64,000 nt of DNA. Origin: Syngnathus acus (Eukaryota; Chordata; Actinopteri; Syngnathiformes; Syngnathidae). The notes below the pieces were generated by a model that was given only the letters and a program-made list of their open reading frames with translations, searched no databases and was not told the origin of the DNA. Made by a program: the position numbers and the translations under genes. Numbering within the stretch: position 1 is the first letter of the stretch; every line of letters begins with the position of its first letter. Of the stretch, positions 1 to 12,700 are shown one piece after another. The stretch is from contig NC_051089.1 in NCBI RefSeq assembly GCF_901709675.1, positions 16,233,976 through 16,297,975 on the forward strand, read 5' to 3'.

Positions 1-542
1 TAATTTTGTATTTATTTTCTCTGACCGTATCAGGTTTTTTTTTTTCTCAAGGGAATAGCATCAACATCATCTGTGGTCCGCAAGCGACATTCCTATTTGC
101 TGTGCAGTCGAGGAAAGAGGAATTTAACCTGGCAATGATTTGCTGATTTGCTAACAGCTACCGGTGCAAGTTTTTTTTACAGCACATTTTAAAAATTTAA
201 GCTGTCAGTGCTCTTTTTTGCACCATAGACTGATTTTACATAATGACCATATTTTGTCAGACTATCAAAGCCGTAGCGCAACGAGATGTCGAGCCATCGT
301 AATGTTTGTTCAATCCATGCCACGATGCCATCTTCGAAATAAACGTTTCACACAAGCGGTTTGGCTGTTGACTTTGACTTTTCAAAGGGCGGCTCTGAAA
401 ATGCGCGCTGAAGCAATTGAATCCAGCACATAAGTGACTATTTTCAATACACATGCGCACTTGCTCGCCGCTTATGTCCACCATAGTGGTTAATTATTAA
501 TCAATTTAGGTTAATAACGTGTATATATAGTGACTGAAGAAC
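1..542. other. tp53bp1 intron, left edge
   Basis: AT-rich sequence with no reading frame resembling the next 53BP1 segment on the minus strand. I see no recognisable repeat or RNA gene. Confidence 0.5.
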
Positions 543-786
543 CTTGTTGGATGGGTGAGCAGTAACGGTGTTGTCTAAGGTGTGCCGGGATTCGTCCTTT
601 TGGTTTGGGACAGACAGCTCTGGTCCTCGCCTCTCTTCAGACTGCTCAGCTTCCGTTTGTCGAGCAGCCTCCTGTGGCACTGCCGACACTTCCAGTTGTA
701 AAGACTCTGACTGGCTATTGGGCAGGCTGTCACATCCTAGCGAGGCTGTCCGAGATCTTTTTCGTAATGAGGTGAAGAGCTCTCCC
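543..786 (-). CDS. tp53bp1: tp53bp1 coding exon 16, last exon inside the window
   Basis: Acceptor ACTTTTGTAG. The phase from exon 15 gives R-GELFTSLRKRSRTASLGC, matching the human IRG-NLLHFPSS junction. It stays open through SVPNQKDESRHTLDNTV and HPSNK. The donor is taken as AACAAG|GTTCTT at 543, which is weak; the reading frame closes about 40 codons after the HTLDN stretch if no splice occurs. Confidence 0.7.
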
Positions 787-3700
787 CTACAAAAGTGAAA
801 AAATTGTAGAGAACCTCAGAAATACACTTAAAGTAAGAGATTTATGAACAAATACTGTCTTGTACTAGTTCATTTTTGTGTGAAAAATTCGGTTAGGAAA
901 GAAATCAACTATGTCTACACTAAAGCAAAATTATATTTGAATATCCCTCACTCCGTGCCAAGATCTAGATCTACAAAGTAAATAAGAACTTGTAGGGAGA
1001 CTGATTACAAAACACAAAGGGGCTGCTAAAATTTAAAGACGGCCTGCATTTATATGTACCCCAATTTCACACAGCCTTTCGGGTCCAGAATTTGGGAATC
1101 ACGTTAATCCCGAAAGCACGATTCATAGTCTTTTTTTTTTTTTTGGAAAGGCATGTTTTTAGGCAGCCAAAGCGGTCCTTTATTACGTTAATTTATGTCA
1201 GGCGTATTGTTGGGCAGCCAAAAGGGGTCCGTTTGCTGTCCACCTCCTTTTATTAAGAGACTAATACGCAGATGACAATGTCAGGCGGCTTGAGTTAAGA
1301 CATTTTGATGCTATGTGAATTGGATGGAAGAGAGACTAAAGCAGCCATTTATTCTACTACTGTGTTTGGCCACGCTCTTTGACTTGTGTCTGTGTGGATG
1401 AGAGGCTTCCGGGAACTTCCCCCTTTCCAAATCAAGAACAATCCTAGCTATCCGTAACACTGTAATAAAGCAGTCATACAGATCAAACAGCCCGACATCT
1501 TATTATCAAACGCCTTTAAATTGGTCACGGAAATTCATCAAATCACTAGCGCTAAGGTTTACGCGCTAGTCATTTAGCTTCATACGGTTCTTATATCGTC
1601 CATTTAAAATATTACTTAAAAATGTATTTGTCAAAAAAAATTGGGGTCCATGACCAAACTGCGTCGAGTAGGATCAAAGCGAGTAAAATCAAGATTTGAG
1701 TGTATTTTTCTTTGCATGCAAACGGGGGGGGGGGGGTTCGCACTCGGCTGTCTTAACTTTGTGGGCATGTTTGCGCTGATGTCATTAGCGCAGTATCCTT
1801 TGTGACGATGACGTTAAGAAGATGACGGCCCTCTGTGTTCTAAAAACACATTTCCCTTTCACAACACTTCTTTTTCAAAGGAATTGCACCGGTTTATCAT
1901 TTACCCCATTTCAATTTGTAACTACCGTATTTTCCGCCCTAAAAGGCGCACCGGGTTATAAGGCGCACCTTCAATGAACGGCCCATTTTAAAACTTTGTC
2001 CATATATAAGGCGCACCGGCTTATAAGGCGCATAAAATAGAAGCTATACTGCATCAAACTGAGGTTGACTAGGGTTGCGGTATGCATCCACTAGCCAATA
2101 ACCAACGAGCCCTCTGTAAACAATCGCGTTTCTCAAACGATCTCCTATAAAATGATCAGAACTGACTAAAGTTCGATCTAACGCATTGGTACTACTTACC
2201 TATGTTTCCCTTCCATATCGATCCGTAGATTTACTCGAAACATTAACAGAGCAGCCTATTTTGACATGAAATAGCCTGGTACGTATAGCAGCTATCGCAA
2301 TAGCATTAGCCATCCGCAAAGTCTCACGAGCCTCAGCGAAGTGTAAACAATCGCGTTTCTCAAACGATCTCCTATAAAATGATCGGAACTGACTAAAGTT
2401 CGATCCAACGCATTGGTACTACTTACCTATGTTTCCCTTCCATATCGATCCGTAGATTTACTCGAAACATTAACAGAGCAGCCTATTTTGACATGAAATA
2501 GCCTGGTACGTATAGCAGCTATCGCAATAGCATTAGCCATCCGCAAAGTCTCACGAGCCTCACCTCGCAATCTCCCATGAGCCTCAGCAAAGTGTAAACA
2601 ATCGCGTTTCTCAAACGATCACCTATAAAATGATCGGAACTGACTAAAGTTCGATCCAACGCATTGGTACTACTTACCTATGTTTCCCTTCCATATCGAT
2701 CCGTAGATTTACTCGAAACATTAACAGAGCAGCCTATTTTGGCATGAAATAGCCTGGTACGTATAGCAGCTATCGCAATAGCATTAGCCATCCGCAAAGT
2801 CTCACGAGCCTCACCTCGCAATCTCCCATGAGCCTCAGCAAAGTGTAAACAATCGCGTTTCTCAAACGATCTCCTATAAAATGATCGGAACTGACTAAAG
2901 TTCGATCTAACGCATTGGTACTACTTACCTATGTTTCCCTTCCATATCGATCCGTAGATTTACTCGAAACATTAACAGAGCAGCCTATTTTGACATGAAA
3001 TAGCCTGGTACGTATAGCAGCTATCGCAATAGCATTAGCCATCCGCAAAGTCTCACGAGCCTCACCTCGCAATCTCCCATGAGCCTCAGCAAAGTGTAAA
3101 CAATCGCGTTTCTCAAACGATCTCCTATAAAATGATCGGAACTGACTAAAGTTCGATCCAACGCATTGGTACTACTTACCTATGTTTCCCTTCCATATCG
3201 ATCCGTAGATTTACTCGAAACATTAACAGAGCAGCCTATTTTGACATGAAATAGCCTGGTACGTATAGCAGCTATCGCAATAGCATTAGCCATCCGCAAA
3301 GTCTCACGAGCCTCACCTCGCAATCTCCCATGAGCCTCAGCAAAGTGTAAACAATCGCGTTTCTCAAACGATCTCCTATAAAATGATCGGAACTGACTAA
3401 AGTTCGATCTAACGCATTGGTACTACTTACCTATGTTTCCCTTCCATATCGATCCGTAGATTTACTCGAAACATTAACAGAGCAGCCTATTTTGACAGGA
3501 AATAGCCTCGCGGGTACAACAGCTATTCGGTGACGCCCCCTGACTACAGTTGCCGTAATGCTGGGAAGCGATGCGACCTTGTAATTTATTAGTCGTACTA
3601 AAACGTACTGAAACATTTTGGCAGAGCACTGTGTACAACCAGTATGGATCAACAAATTCATCAGTTGATCCATATATAAGGCGCACTGGCCTATAAGGCG

Positions 3701-6700
3701 CACTGTCGGCTTTTGAGAAAATTTTAGGTTTTTAGGTGCGCCTTTTAGGGCGGAAAATACGGTAATAGCTTTGGTGTCACTATTAAGTATTTTTTAAATC
3801 ATAAAAACATTAACAAATGATAGTGTACTAACACTGTATTCTCTCTATAGTCTACTTTGCTGACATCGTAATTCAGAAAGACAAGGAAAAATCTTCACCT
3901 GAAGACAAAGCATGTTCCAAGCATATATATAGGCATGTAGTGCTTAAAATAACCATTTGCCCAACGGCCTGATAAGCAAAAGTAGGTTGCCTCGTTTCTC
4001 ATACACATACTCAAGGTGACCCATTTATGACAACTAAAATATATTCGACAAGGGAATGCAACAATTCCTGGTCAAACACCTAAATTTGATCTTCCACTGA
4101 ATATAGATGAAAACTATATTAAAAAAAACATTCCTCAAAGTTATATTCCTTAAGTACCTTTTCATAACCACTTTAGCTTGGTCAAGCAAATATCTCTTTC
4201 TCCAATGCATTTAGGCAAATATTTCAAAATCTACAGTGAGGGCATATTCGTGCAAACTTCGAAACAAATTGGAAATAAATGTAATCTGTGTGCTTTCTTA
4301 CAGTTCATTTTACAGCTAACGGCACATAGAAAAAGACCAGGGCTCACCTAACAGGTGTGTTGTTGCCTCTTGGAAGACTGCTATCTTCTTCCTCTTCCTC
4401 CTGCTGTCTGTGCACTTGCCTGACACGGCTGAATACTGACGGACTGATGGAACAGAAATTATTATTCAAGTAACTGTTTTCACAACAATGTGGCCAACCA
4501 ATTTACCTTTTCCCACAGTGAAAACTGTTTTCTTTTATTTCTAATGTATGAGGTGGTAATAAAGTAAACGAGTGATGCATCGGAAACTATGGTACCTGGT
4601 TTCAGCCTTAGTGACAGTGGTAACCTTGGCAACAGATTCATCCTCCTCTGATAGTGTTGGTTCTGCAGAGGAAGAGTAGTTACTGAGAAAGTACTGTGAA
4701 TGCAGTATCCATGGCTACAATTACGACCGAGACAGAATATGCGTACTCTGCAAACTGAATCGTTCCGAGCTTCCCTCTTCAACCGGGGTCACTAACTTCA
4801 TTCTCAAACTCAGCCTTGTGTCTCCTGTCTCGGCCAACTCATCTCCAGATTCTTCCAGAACATCATCTTTGGCTGCCATCACCACATCAGCACTGACATT
4901 GTCTGTCACCGTCTTCTCATTAAATGTCTCTAGATAAGTGAAAAACAAAGACGTTCGATTTAAAAATAATGTCGCTACTTGACATTTAAGATTGCCTTGT
5001 ATGCTTTTCACAGGAACACACCAATGGGAGTGCTGTGCCTTAGCGTCCCCTTCAACTCGCTGATAATCGGGGGAGTTGCTCCAACAACTGGACCGATGAA
5101 CTCACCATCTTTAGGCAGTGTGAAATGGAAGGACATTTCTGGAAGGAAGGAAAAAAAAAAAGCATAAGAAAAAGATGACCACAGTTAAAATGCATAAGAA
5201 TACAAGTCGCATTTTGGGGGAGGGGTATTTGAAACTGAAAAGCAAAAACCGAGACAAATAACAATAGAGCTTAGACTGGCACCCAAAATCCCCGTTTCTT
5301 AATCATGGTGACGAGAATGAGCGAACGCAAACGAGATCCGATTCGATTAGAAGCTTTCACTTATAAAATGTAACTTCATATTTTTTTGTTTGTTTAAAAA
5401 TGGCTTAGCTGAACTAGAATCCTGCACCACATTGTGGAATAGGAAAATCCTGGTTTGTTATTGTAACTTTTGGTACTATAAAGAGCAAATCCTCATGGTA
5501 AATGCCGCATGTGATAGTGGTAGTAATACACCAGGTATTTGCCAAAGCAAATTAGAAGAACTGAAAGAAAAGTAGCCACGGCAAATAATGTTACATGATC
5601 TGTTAGTTTGCTGCCGTTTTTCAAGGCAACAAACACCAGCCAGCTCGCTAGTTTAGCATGCAGCATACACCACCATTTTTTTTTTTTTTTTACTATCTTC
5701 AGCACCAAAAAGAAATAATAACCAACCAGATTTCTTCCGTTTGGCCACAATTCGATATGAATCCACAAAGAAACAAAAAAGACAAAGCAGTATTGAGAAG
5801 CAGAAGTTTCAAAATGAAAGTGAATTCATTTGTTGCCATCAACATGATTGGAAGGATTTTGGGTGCGAGTCCAAGCTCTAATTTGAATTCAAGTCACACC
5901 TCAGTATCAGTCACAAGCTGCTAATATGAACTTAAACAATGGGGCCATCCTACCTCCTGAGCTATCACTGAACCTCTTGCTTCTGTGCATCTCTGGTTCT
6001 TGTACCATGGGCTCATGGCCATTAGTGGACGTAGATGACACCTTGCTTGTGCTTGAACTGGGAGTAGTGGCTTTTGAAAGCTGCAAGGGTGTTTTGGGGT
6101 GATCCTGTGAGTCTCTCTTGCTCTCTGCAACAGTAACAATGCTCTCATCCCCATATGCATCCTCCTTGTCACCAGAAGACATCAGCTTGTTTTGAGAGAG
6201 GACTAAACCCATATTTGAAGAAGCCCCCGCTCCCAAAGCACTCTCCTCCTCCTCCTCCATTGCCACATCCTCCTCCTCTGAGGAATCTTCAATATCTGCA
6301 GGTTCATCAATTTGATCTTTGCTCATCTCCTCCATCGCCATTTCCTCCTCCTCTGAGGAAGCGTGTTCAATATCTGCGGGTTCATCCATTTCAACTTTGC
6401 TCATCGGACTCCCAATGGAGCCACAGTTCTGTGACAGTGATTGAGACTGTACACAATGTGCTGCATTCACGCCGCTCTTTGCCACCTCCATTACAGACAT
6501 ATGGGAGATGACTGGCTGCGATTCCAGACTGCAGGGATTCACTTCTGACGGAGTCTCAAGCACAAAGCTGTTTACAATCACATCTGAAGATTGAATCTTG
6601 GATTGAGAACAGGACACAACTTTAGGAGGGCTTGACTCCTTGATAGCAGTCTCACATGCTTTTACATTCAGGTTGGGTAAATCCAAGAAAGGTGATAGCT

Positions 6701-9700
6701 GAGTGCACAGTTTAGAAATGGGGGCACTTTGTGATTCAGCACGGACACCGTTGCACTCACTCCTCTGATCACTGTGTGAAAACGCAGAGTCAGTAGTATC
6801 TACTACAGACCGCTCTTCCAGTTCTTCAATTTGTGTATCCTGGGTGTCCTCCATGATCTCTTCTGACATCTGGGATGAGTTGTCGTCATCCATATTCACA
6901 GAGAGCTGTAAAGGCAATGTGAAAGCAGACGATGATTCCTTGCGAGGAGACTCAACAGACAAGGACTCAGTCTTGTTAGCAGATGGCTTTGGAGCCTCCT
7001 GACTCTGTGTTGGGACAAACACGTCCTGAGAAAAACAAAAACAAACAAAAAAGCATGAGGACAGAGGGCTACTACAAAATTTGGGACACCTGCAAAATAT
7101 AGTGCTCGCCAGAACCAGAGATACAGTGCTCAATATATGAAGTACCAACTTTCAATTTTGATGAATCATTGGGGTTGATTCTTGTGGCTAAACAATTTAA
7201 TAATGGGGAAACAAAGATTCAAGATGATTTGTGATTTATTTTGGTGCTATGAATAGTAAATTCAGCACCAAAAGGCACAATAAGTGATGAAGATTCTTCC
7301 TTTTCCTACGATGCGACAGTTTCCCATTACGAAACTATAATGAAAACGAAAAACGAAAAAGAAAAACAGGAAGTTTCTAATAAACTTGAACTCATTTACA
7401 GCCGTCAACACAATTAGGGAATGGGGATTTTGGGTGCCAGTCTAAATGTAACCTTTCTTCGTCTTTGCTTTTGTCAAATAAATTTGCCCCCCAAAAATGC
7501 GACTTGTACTTCAGATCCACTTTTTCTTCTTCTTCATGCGGCACATTTTGACTGGTGCATTAATGGCCCAAAAAAACAAACAAACAGCAAGTCATACGAG
7601 TACTAATAAAATGTGGTACATACGTGTGAGAACTCTGGCTGAGAAGGTAAAGAGAGAGGCTTCTCTAACACAAAACAAAAAGAACTCTGGGATACAGCAG
7701 TTGAGGTGGGTAGTTGTGGTTTAGAGGAGGCCTCTGTTTCCATTGGCACTTCTTCCTTTGGAGCAGCTCGCTCTTCTTTAGGCTGCAGGCTATCCATGGA
7801 CTCATCGGCACCTGACAAAGCAAACCTTGCTTGTCTCATTTCATCTTTGGAATTCTCATTAAAACAAAATGTTGTCTTACCATGTTGGCTCTCTGCTCCT
7901 CTTGGTGAGTTGGGGACAATCAAAGGTGCGTGGAGAAAGTTGTCTGGGGTTGGGGCAACATAATCAACAGAGCTCCTAGTGGGTAATTGACAATTTCAGA
8001 TCATTTCTCTCTGTGGTGGTCGTTTGAACCACATAACACTGTACAATTGTCATGTGACTTACTGCGATAAACTCTGCTGTATCAATGTTTCCTGTCCAGA
8101 AAGATGCAATAGCCGGAGGGTTTGGGCTGGTGTTGAAGTGGAATAACCTTGTTGCTCCGGCTCAGACACTGTACTGTCTACTGCAGCACCTGAGGGCAAC
8201 AAAACATACAATAGTAGAATTTTTTAAGGACGCTCTGATCTAAAGCGGTGGTCTCGGCAGCTAGTTAAGAAGCATGCGAAGCTAACAATCCAACAGTCAA
8301 TGTTAACCCAAAGCGCCTTATGGTGCGGGAAATACGGTACTAATTGAATTTATCTGCATGTCTGCTTAATTGTCAATGTACGCCACATGCAAAGGGACAT
8401 ACCTGACTTGTCAGCATCAAACATGTCCTCCTGAGATGACATCATTCCACCGTCCCGTTGTTCTGGCTCACCAGAGTCTTTGAGGCACTGTGACTGCAGC
8501 AAAACCTGAACATTCAGTGTTTGTTCTGACTGGCTGCTGGAGCTCACTTCAGATCTTTTGGAGATAGAACAACCTTGAATTGGCAAATGCATCTCAGATG
8601 AACAGAATAAAATGAAAAATTAGGTTATATACCTGACTACTTTGCATATCAGATCCTGCGATGTCACAGTGTTGATGGTGTGCTCTGAGAGAAAGGGGGA
8701 CATGTTTACCCGAAGTTGTCAGCAGAGATTATGAGAGTCTTATGGTGCTTCTTTTCCCCCAAAAATCAATAAATCTGAACTGTTTTGTCAAAGGATACTT
8801 TTGTAAAATGAATCTTTAATTCCATAAAACCGTTTGTGGTTATAGTTTGTTGTATAAGGATAAGCAATGATGAGCAATGTTTCACAACCAACCATTAGAC
8901 AAAAATCGACCAGTTACAAAGAACGTCAGTTTCTTTGCATGTAATTTGCTTTGCACGGGATAGGCACCAAGCAGGCTTCCTAATGGTGGAAATCCATGTT
9001 GAATTGATGCCCACTGAGATGCATTGGAGTGGACTCATAACCCCCAAAATTCTAAAAAAGCAAAACACTAATATGGATTCTCCACAAAAAACAGAGGTTG
9101 TCTCACAAGCTCCCCCAAAACATAAAATAATTTTACAAATTACACAAATAGGTGGCTATGCAAGGAATGAACCATGTGTATGGGGGGTGGTCCACTGTAA
9201 GCAGGGGTCACCAACCTTTTTGAAAGTGAGAACTACTTCTTGGGCACTGATTTGTACAAAGTTTGTTCCATGGTTCTAAAAAATGGAATTTGCTCAAATT
9301 ACATATTTTTAATAAAAAGACTCGTATGTGTTTGTTTTAATATTATTTTTAGTCAAGAACTCATTCATAAATGTCTGCCATTGTTTTTGTTTTTAATTTA
9401 TCACTTTGCCACGTAGAAAATCTAAATCTTCTATCAGTGGTGGGTGATTTTTAATGTAGCCCTGTGGGCTATTTATTTGGACCTTGTGGCCTATCTGGTG
9501 CCTTCAGCCTCCGACTCCGTTTTTACTTTTTGCGGCAAGATCGTTTCTGAACGCAGTTTTACTTTAAAGGGAGGGTAAACAGATGGTTAATTTTTTCTAA
9601 CTAGCCAGTTTATGCATTTTATTATGGGGAAAAATGAAAAAAGATAGCATTTTCTATTTTAGCCATTCATTTTGGAGAAATAATGAAACAAAGATTGCCT

Positions 9701-12700
9701 TTAAGAACGCATGCACCCCTCCCCTCCAAGTCTTAGTTGATGTCAAAAAAGGGATCACAATTTCCCTCTTAGAAATCAATTTTAAAGAACTATCACTTAA
9801 AATGTCCCAAAACAGCTATGAATTGGCACCAAACTTTACATGGACATCTCTACTTATCTCAATCTTACGCAGACTCTGGGATCCAGAATTTGGGAATCGC
9901 ATTAACCCTGAAAGGGCATTGTATAGAAAGTCTTGTTTTTTGCTATGTGAATTGGATGGAAGTGAGAATAAAGCAGCCACACTTATTCTACTACTATGTC
10001 CGGTTGCGCTTTGACGTGTGTGGATGAGAACTTCCCCCTTTCCAAATCAAAAACAATCCAAGCTATCCGTAAAACTGTACTAAAGCAGTCATAAAGATCA
10101 AACAGCCTGACTTCTTATTATCAAACTCCTTTTAATTGGTCACAGAAATTTATCAAATCGCTAGCGCTAAGGTTTACGTGCTAGTCATTTAGCTTTATAT
10201 GTTCCTTTTGTCATCCATTTAAATTACTACTTGAAAATGTATTTACGACGGAAAGAAATTGGGGTCCATAACCAAACCGCGTTAGACAAAAGGTCGCGTG
10301 GAATCTAAGCATGTAAAATCGAGACTTGGGTGCGCTTCAACATATCACAAGAATTACCGTGAGATAGTCAGGTTGTGTCAAATCAGTGGTTCCCAAACTT
10401 TTGCAGGCTGGCGCCCCCTTTGGCTCCCCAGTGAATTCCTAGCGCCCCCCCCCCCCCCCCCCCCCCAATTTAGTAAACCAATTTATTTTGACACCCGAAG
10501 TGATTTAAGGTTTGTCTTTTATTGCAGGATGCTTGGTCTCCATGTGTTGAAGCAGTTTTGAATGCTTCACTGCCTGGTTAGTTAGCCTGTCGCCACATAT
10601 TAGCTTTGCGGGCTCGACTGGGGAAACATGTCACGTGACCGGGACGAGTGTCTTGACCTGAGTTAATTGATCGTCGATAAAAAAAAAATTCTGTGCGGCT
10701 TGGCGGCCCGATACCAAGTGACCCACGGACCGGTACCGGTCCGCGGCCCGGTGGTTGGGGACCACTGCCCTAACCAGCTCAACACAACACAACACAACAC
10801 GGCGCGTTCTGGCGAGTCCCCAATTTCATGTTGACTTGAACTCAAGATGATGTTGACCGCCAGAATGCGGTTTTTATTATAAGATAAAATTCTGAACATT
10901 ACAAGCTTGAAATTACAAACCTGAGCTTTTGCTTTTGTAGTCTATGCTGTCGGATCTGACTGGGCCAGAGCGGCGTGTTGTGTACAAATCGACTGCCGCC
11001 CCCCTACCGCCCCCCTACCGCCCCTTTCTTCCTCACCGCCCCCCCAGATCTTTCCACCGCCCCCAGGGGGGCGGTACCGCCCACTTTGGGAACCACTGTG
11101 TTAAATCGAGCAGACTTGGCCCAAAAAGTGGGCGTCAGTAAGTGTACCGCACTTCTGTTCCAAAATACAATTTTTCAAGGGGGACTTACAGCACTGATAT
11201 CATTTCTTAATACAGTTCTATTACTTAAGTGCCAAAGTTGGCTCGCTTTACCCTCCCTTTCAAAAATGTATTCAGTATAATAATAATTCTCGCATTTTTT
11301 CTAAATGATTGAACTCTTGATTACCTAATTTGGAGTCTGTCTCACTGACTGCTCGAGTCTTGTCCCGCTCATCACCCTTCTGGCTATTTACTTCAACAAC
11401 ATCCTGACTCTTAGAAATAGGAAGGAAACCAAAGTGCGAGTTTCCACCTGAAAGACAAAAGTCTTATCAAATAAACTTTCAAAAAACATTAAGTATGATA
11501 ACATTTTTTGCATATTTTCTCTAAATTATCAAATTCAATCCCTAATTTGGAATTTATCTCACCGACTGTCCGAGGCTTATTACGTTCATCTCCCTTCTGG
11601 CTATTCAGTTCATCGATAACATAATCCTGACTCTGAGATAGTGCAAGGAAACCAAACTGCGAGTTTGCATCTGAAAGACAAAAATGTTAATGCGTAAACT
11701 TGTATTCATTACTGGGCCTTCCTAGAAATGTGACAAGGCTCCTTACCTTCAGCCTGCTGACAAGGTGTGGTGGAATCAGAATCCATTGGCACATTAGCCC
11801 TGAAATATTTAGATAGAAATTTAAAAATACTTTTCGGAGCATGAACAATCTGCTAAAACAATGGCCAATGGGTACTTTAGTTTGTTTGGCGGGTTAATGG
11901 TGAGAACTTGACTCTCCTCTTCTTGACAATCCTCTTGGCATTCCGAACTGTGGTTGGGCAGAGCAAGAATGCCTAGACATAAACAAATACAAGAGAAGGG
12001 TTTCTGTAAGGCTGTTAAATACAAGGTGGGTGAATGCTTACATTGTTAGGGGGGAAAAAACTAACCAAGACCAGCCTGGCTGTTACTGCGGCAGCTTTCA
12101 GATTGGCTTTGAGAGCCTCTACTTCCAGGTGGTGATATCAGCTCCTGGAAAGGTAAGTGATTACTTAAGACAAAAGTCAATTATGCATACAATTCTAAAG
12201 TTGCCGCAGGGTCCACATTGGCAAAAATCATGTGCCAATAACGTCTTCAGGCATCTAGATTATGTTTTGAGGCAGGGGACTTTATCGAATAAGTTCCAGT
12301 TTTAGCGATAAATAGATTTGCAATTTTGCATGTAACAAAGGCAGGCTTAATATTTATTTTGATTAAATATTTTTTCAACTTATTTCCCATATTTAGTTTC
12401 AAGGCAGCATGTCAGAGTTAAAAAGGAGACAATGCCTGAGAAGGAAATTTCAAAATGAAGACAAAATACAATGATTTTCCTTTAAAGATACATTCTACTT
12501 TTTGAGAATCATCAACACGTGAGCAAGAGGGTACTTACTCATGCTAAAAAGACCAAGTTTGGGGTACACAAGACCCAAACAATTACCGTATTGGCCCGAA
12601 TATGATGTTTCTTTTCATTGAAATAAAACTGAAAAAGGTGGGGGGTCGTCTTACATTCGGGGTCTAGACAAAGGCTTTTTTCAAACTTGAGTCTTGAAAA

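Larger units (their letters stand above)
787..4347. other. tp53bp1 intron 15, mostly repeats
   Basis: This 3.56-kb intron holds an interspersed repeat copy (about 1040-1740), a run of G near 1724-1736 and the 1838-bp satellite-bearing transposon at 1925-3762. The rest is AT-rich and unassigned. Confidence 0.7.

Noticed and set aside
501-689. A small separate minus-strand gene starting at a GTG
   Set aside because: It is the interior of tp53bp1 exon 16; the splice phase from exon 15 extends the frame upstream to 786.
2116-3597. CRISPR-like repeat array
   Set aside because: Units are directly adjacent 251-bp satellite copies without unique spacers, in a vertebrate intron.
3431-3703. A 90-residue minus-strand protein, with relatives at 32502-32726 and 55138-55506
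   Set aside because: All three lie in the same non-autonomous transposon; the shared frame follows from DNA similarity and shows no transposase motif.
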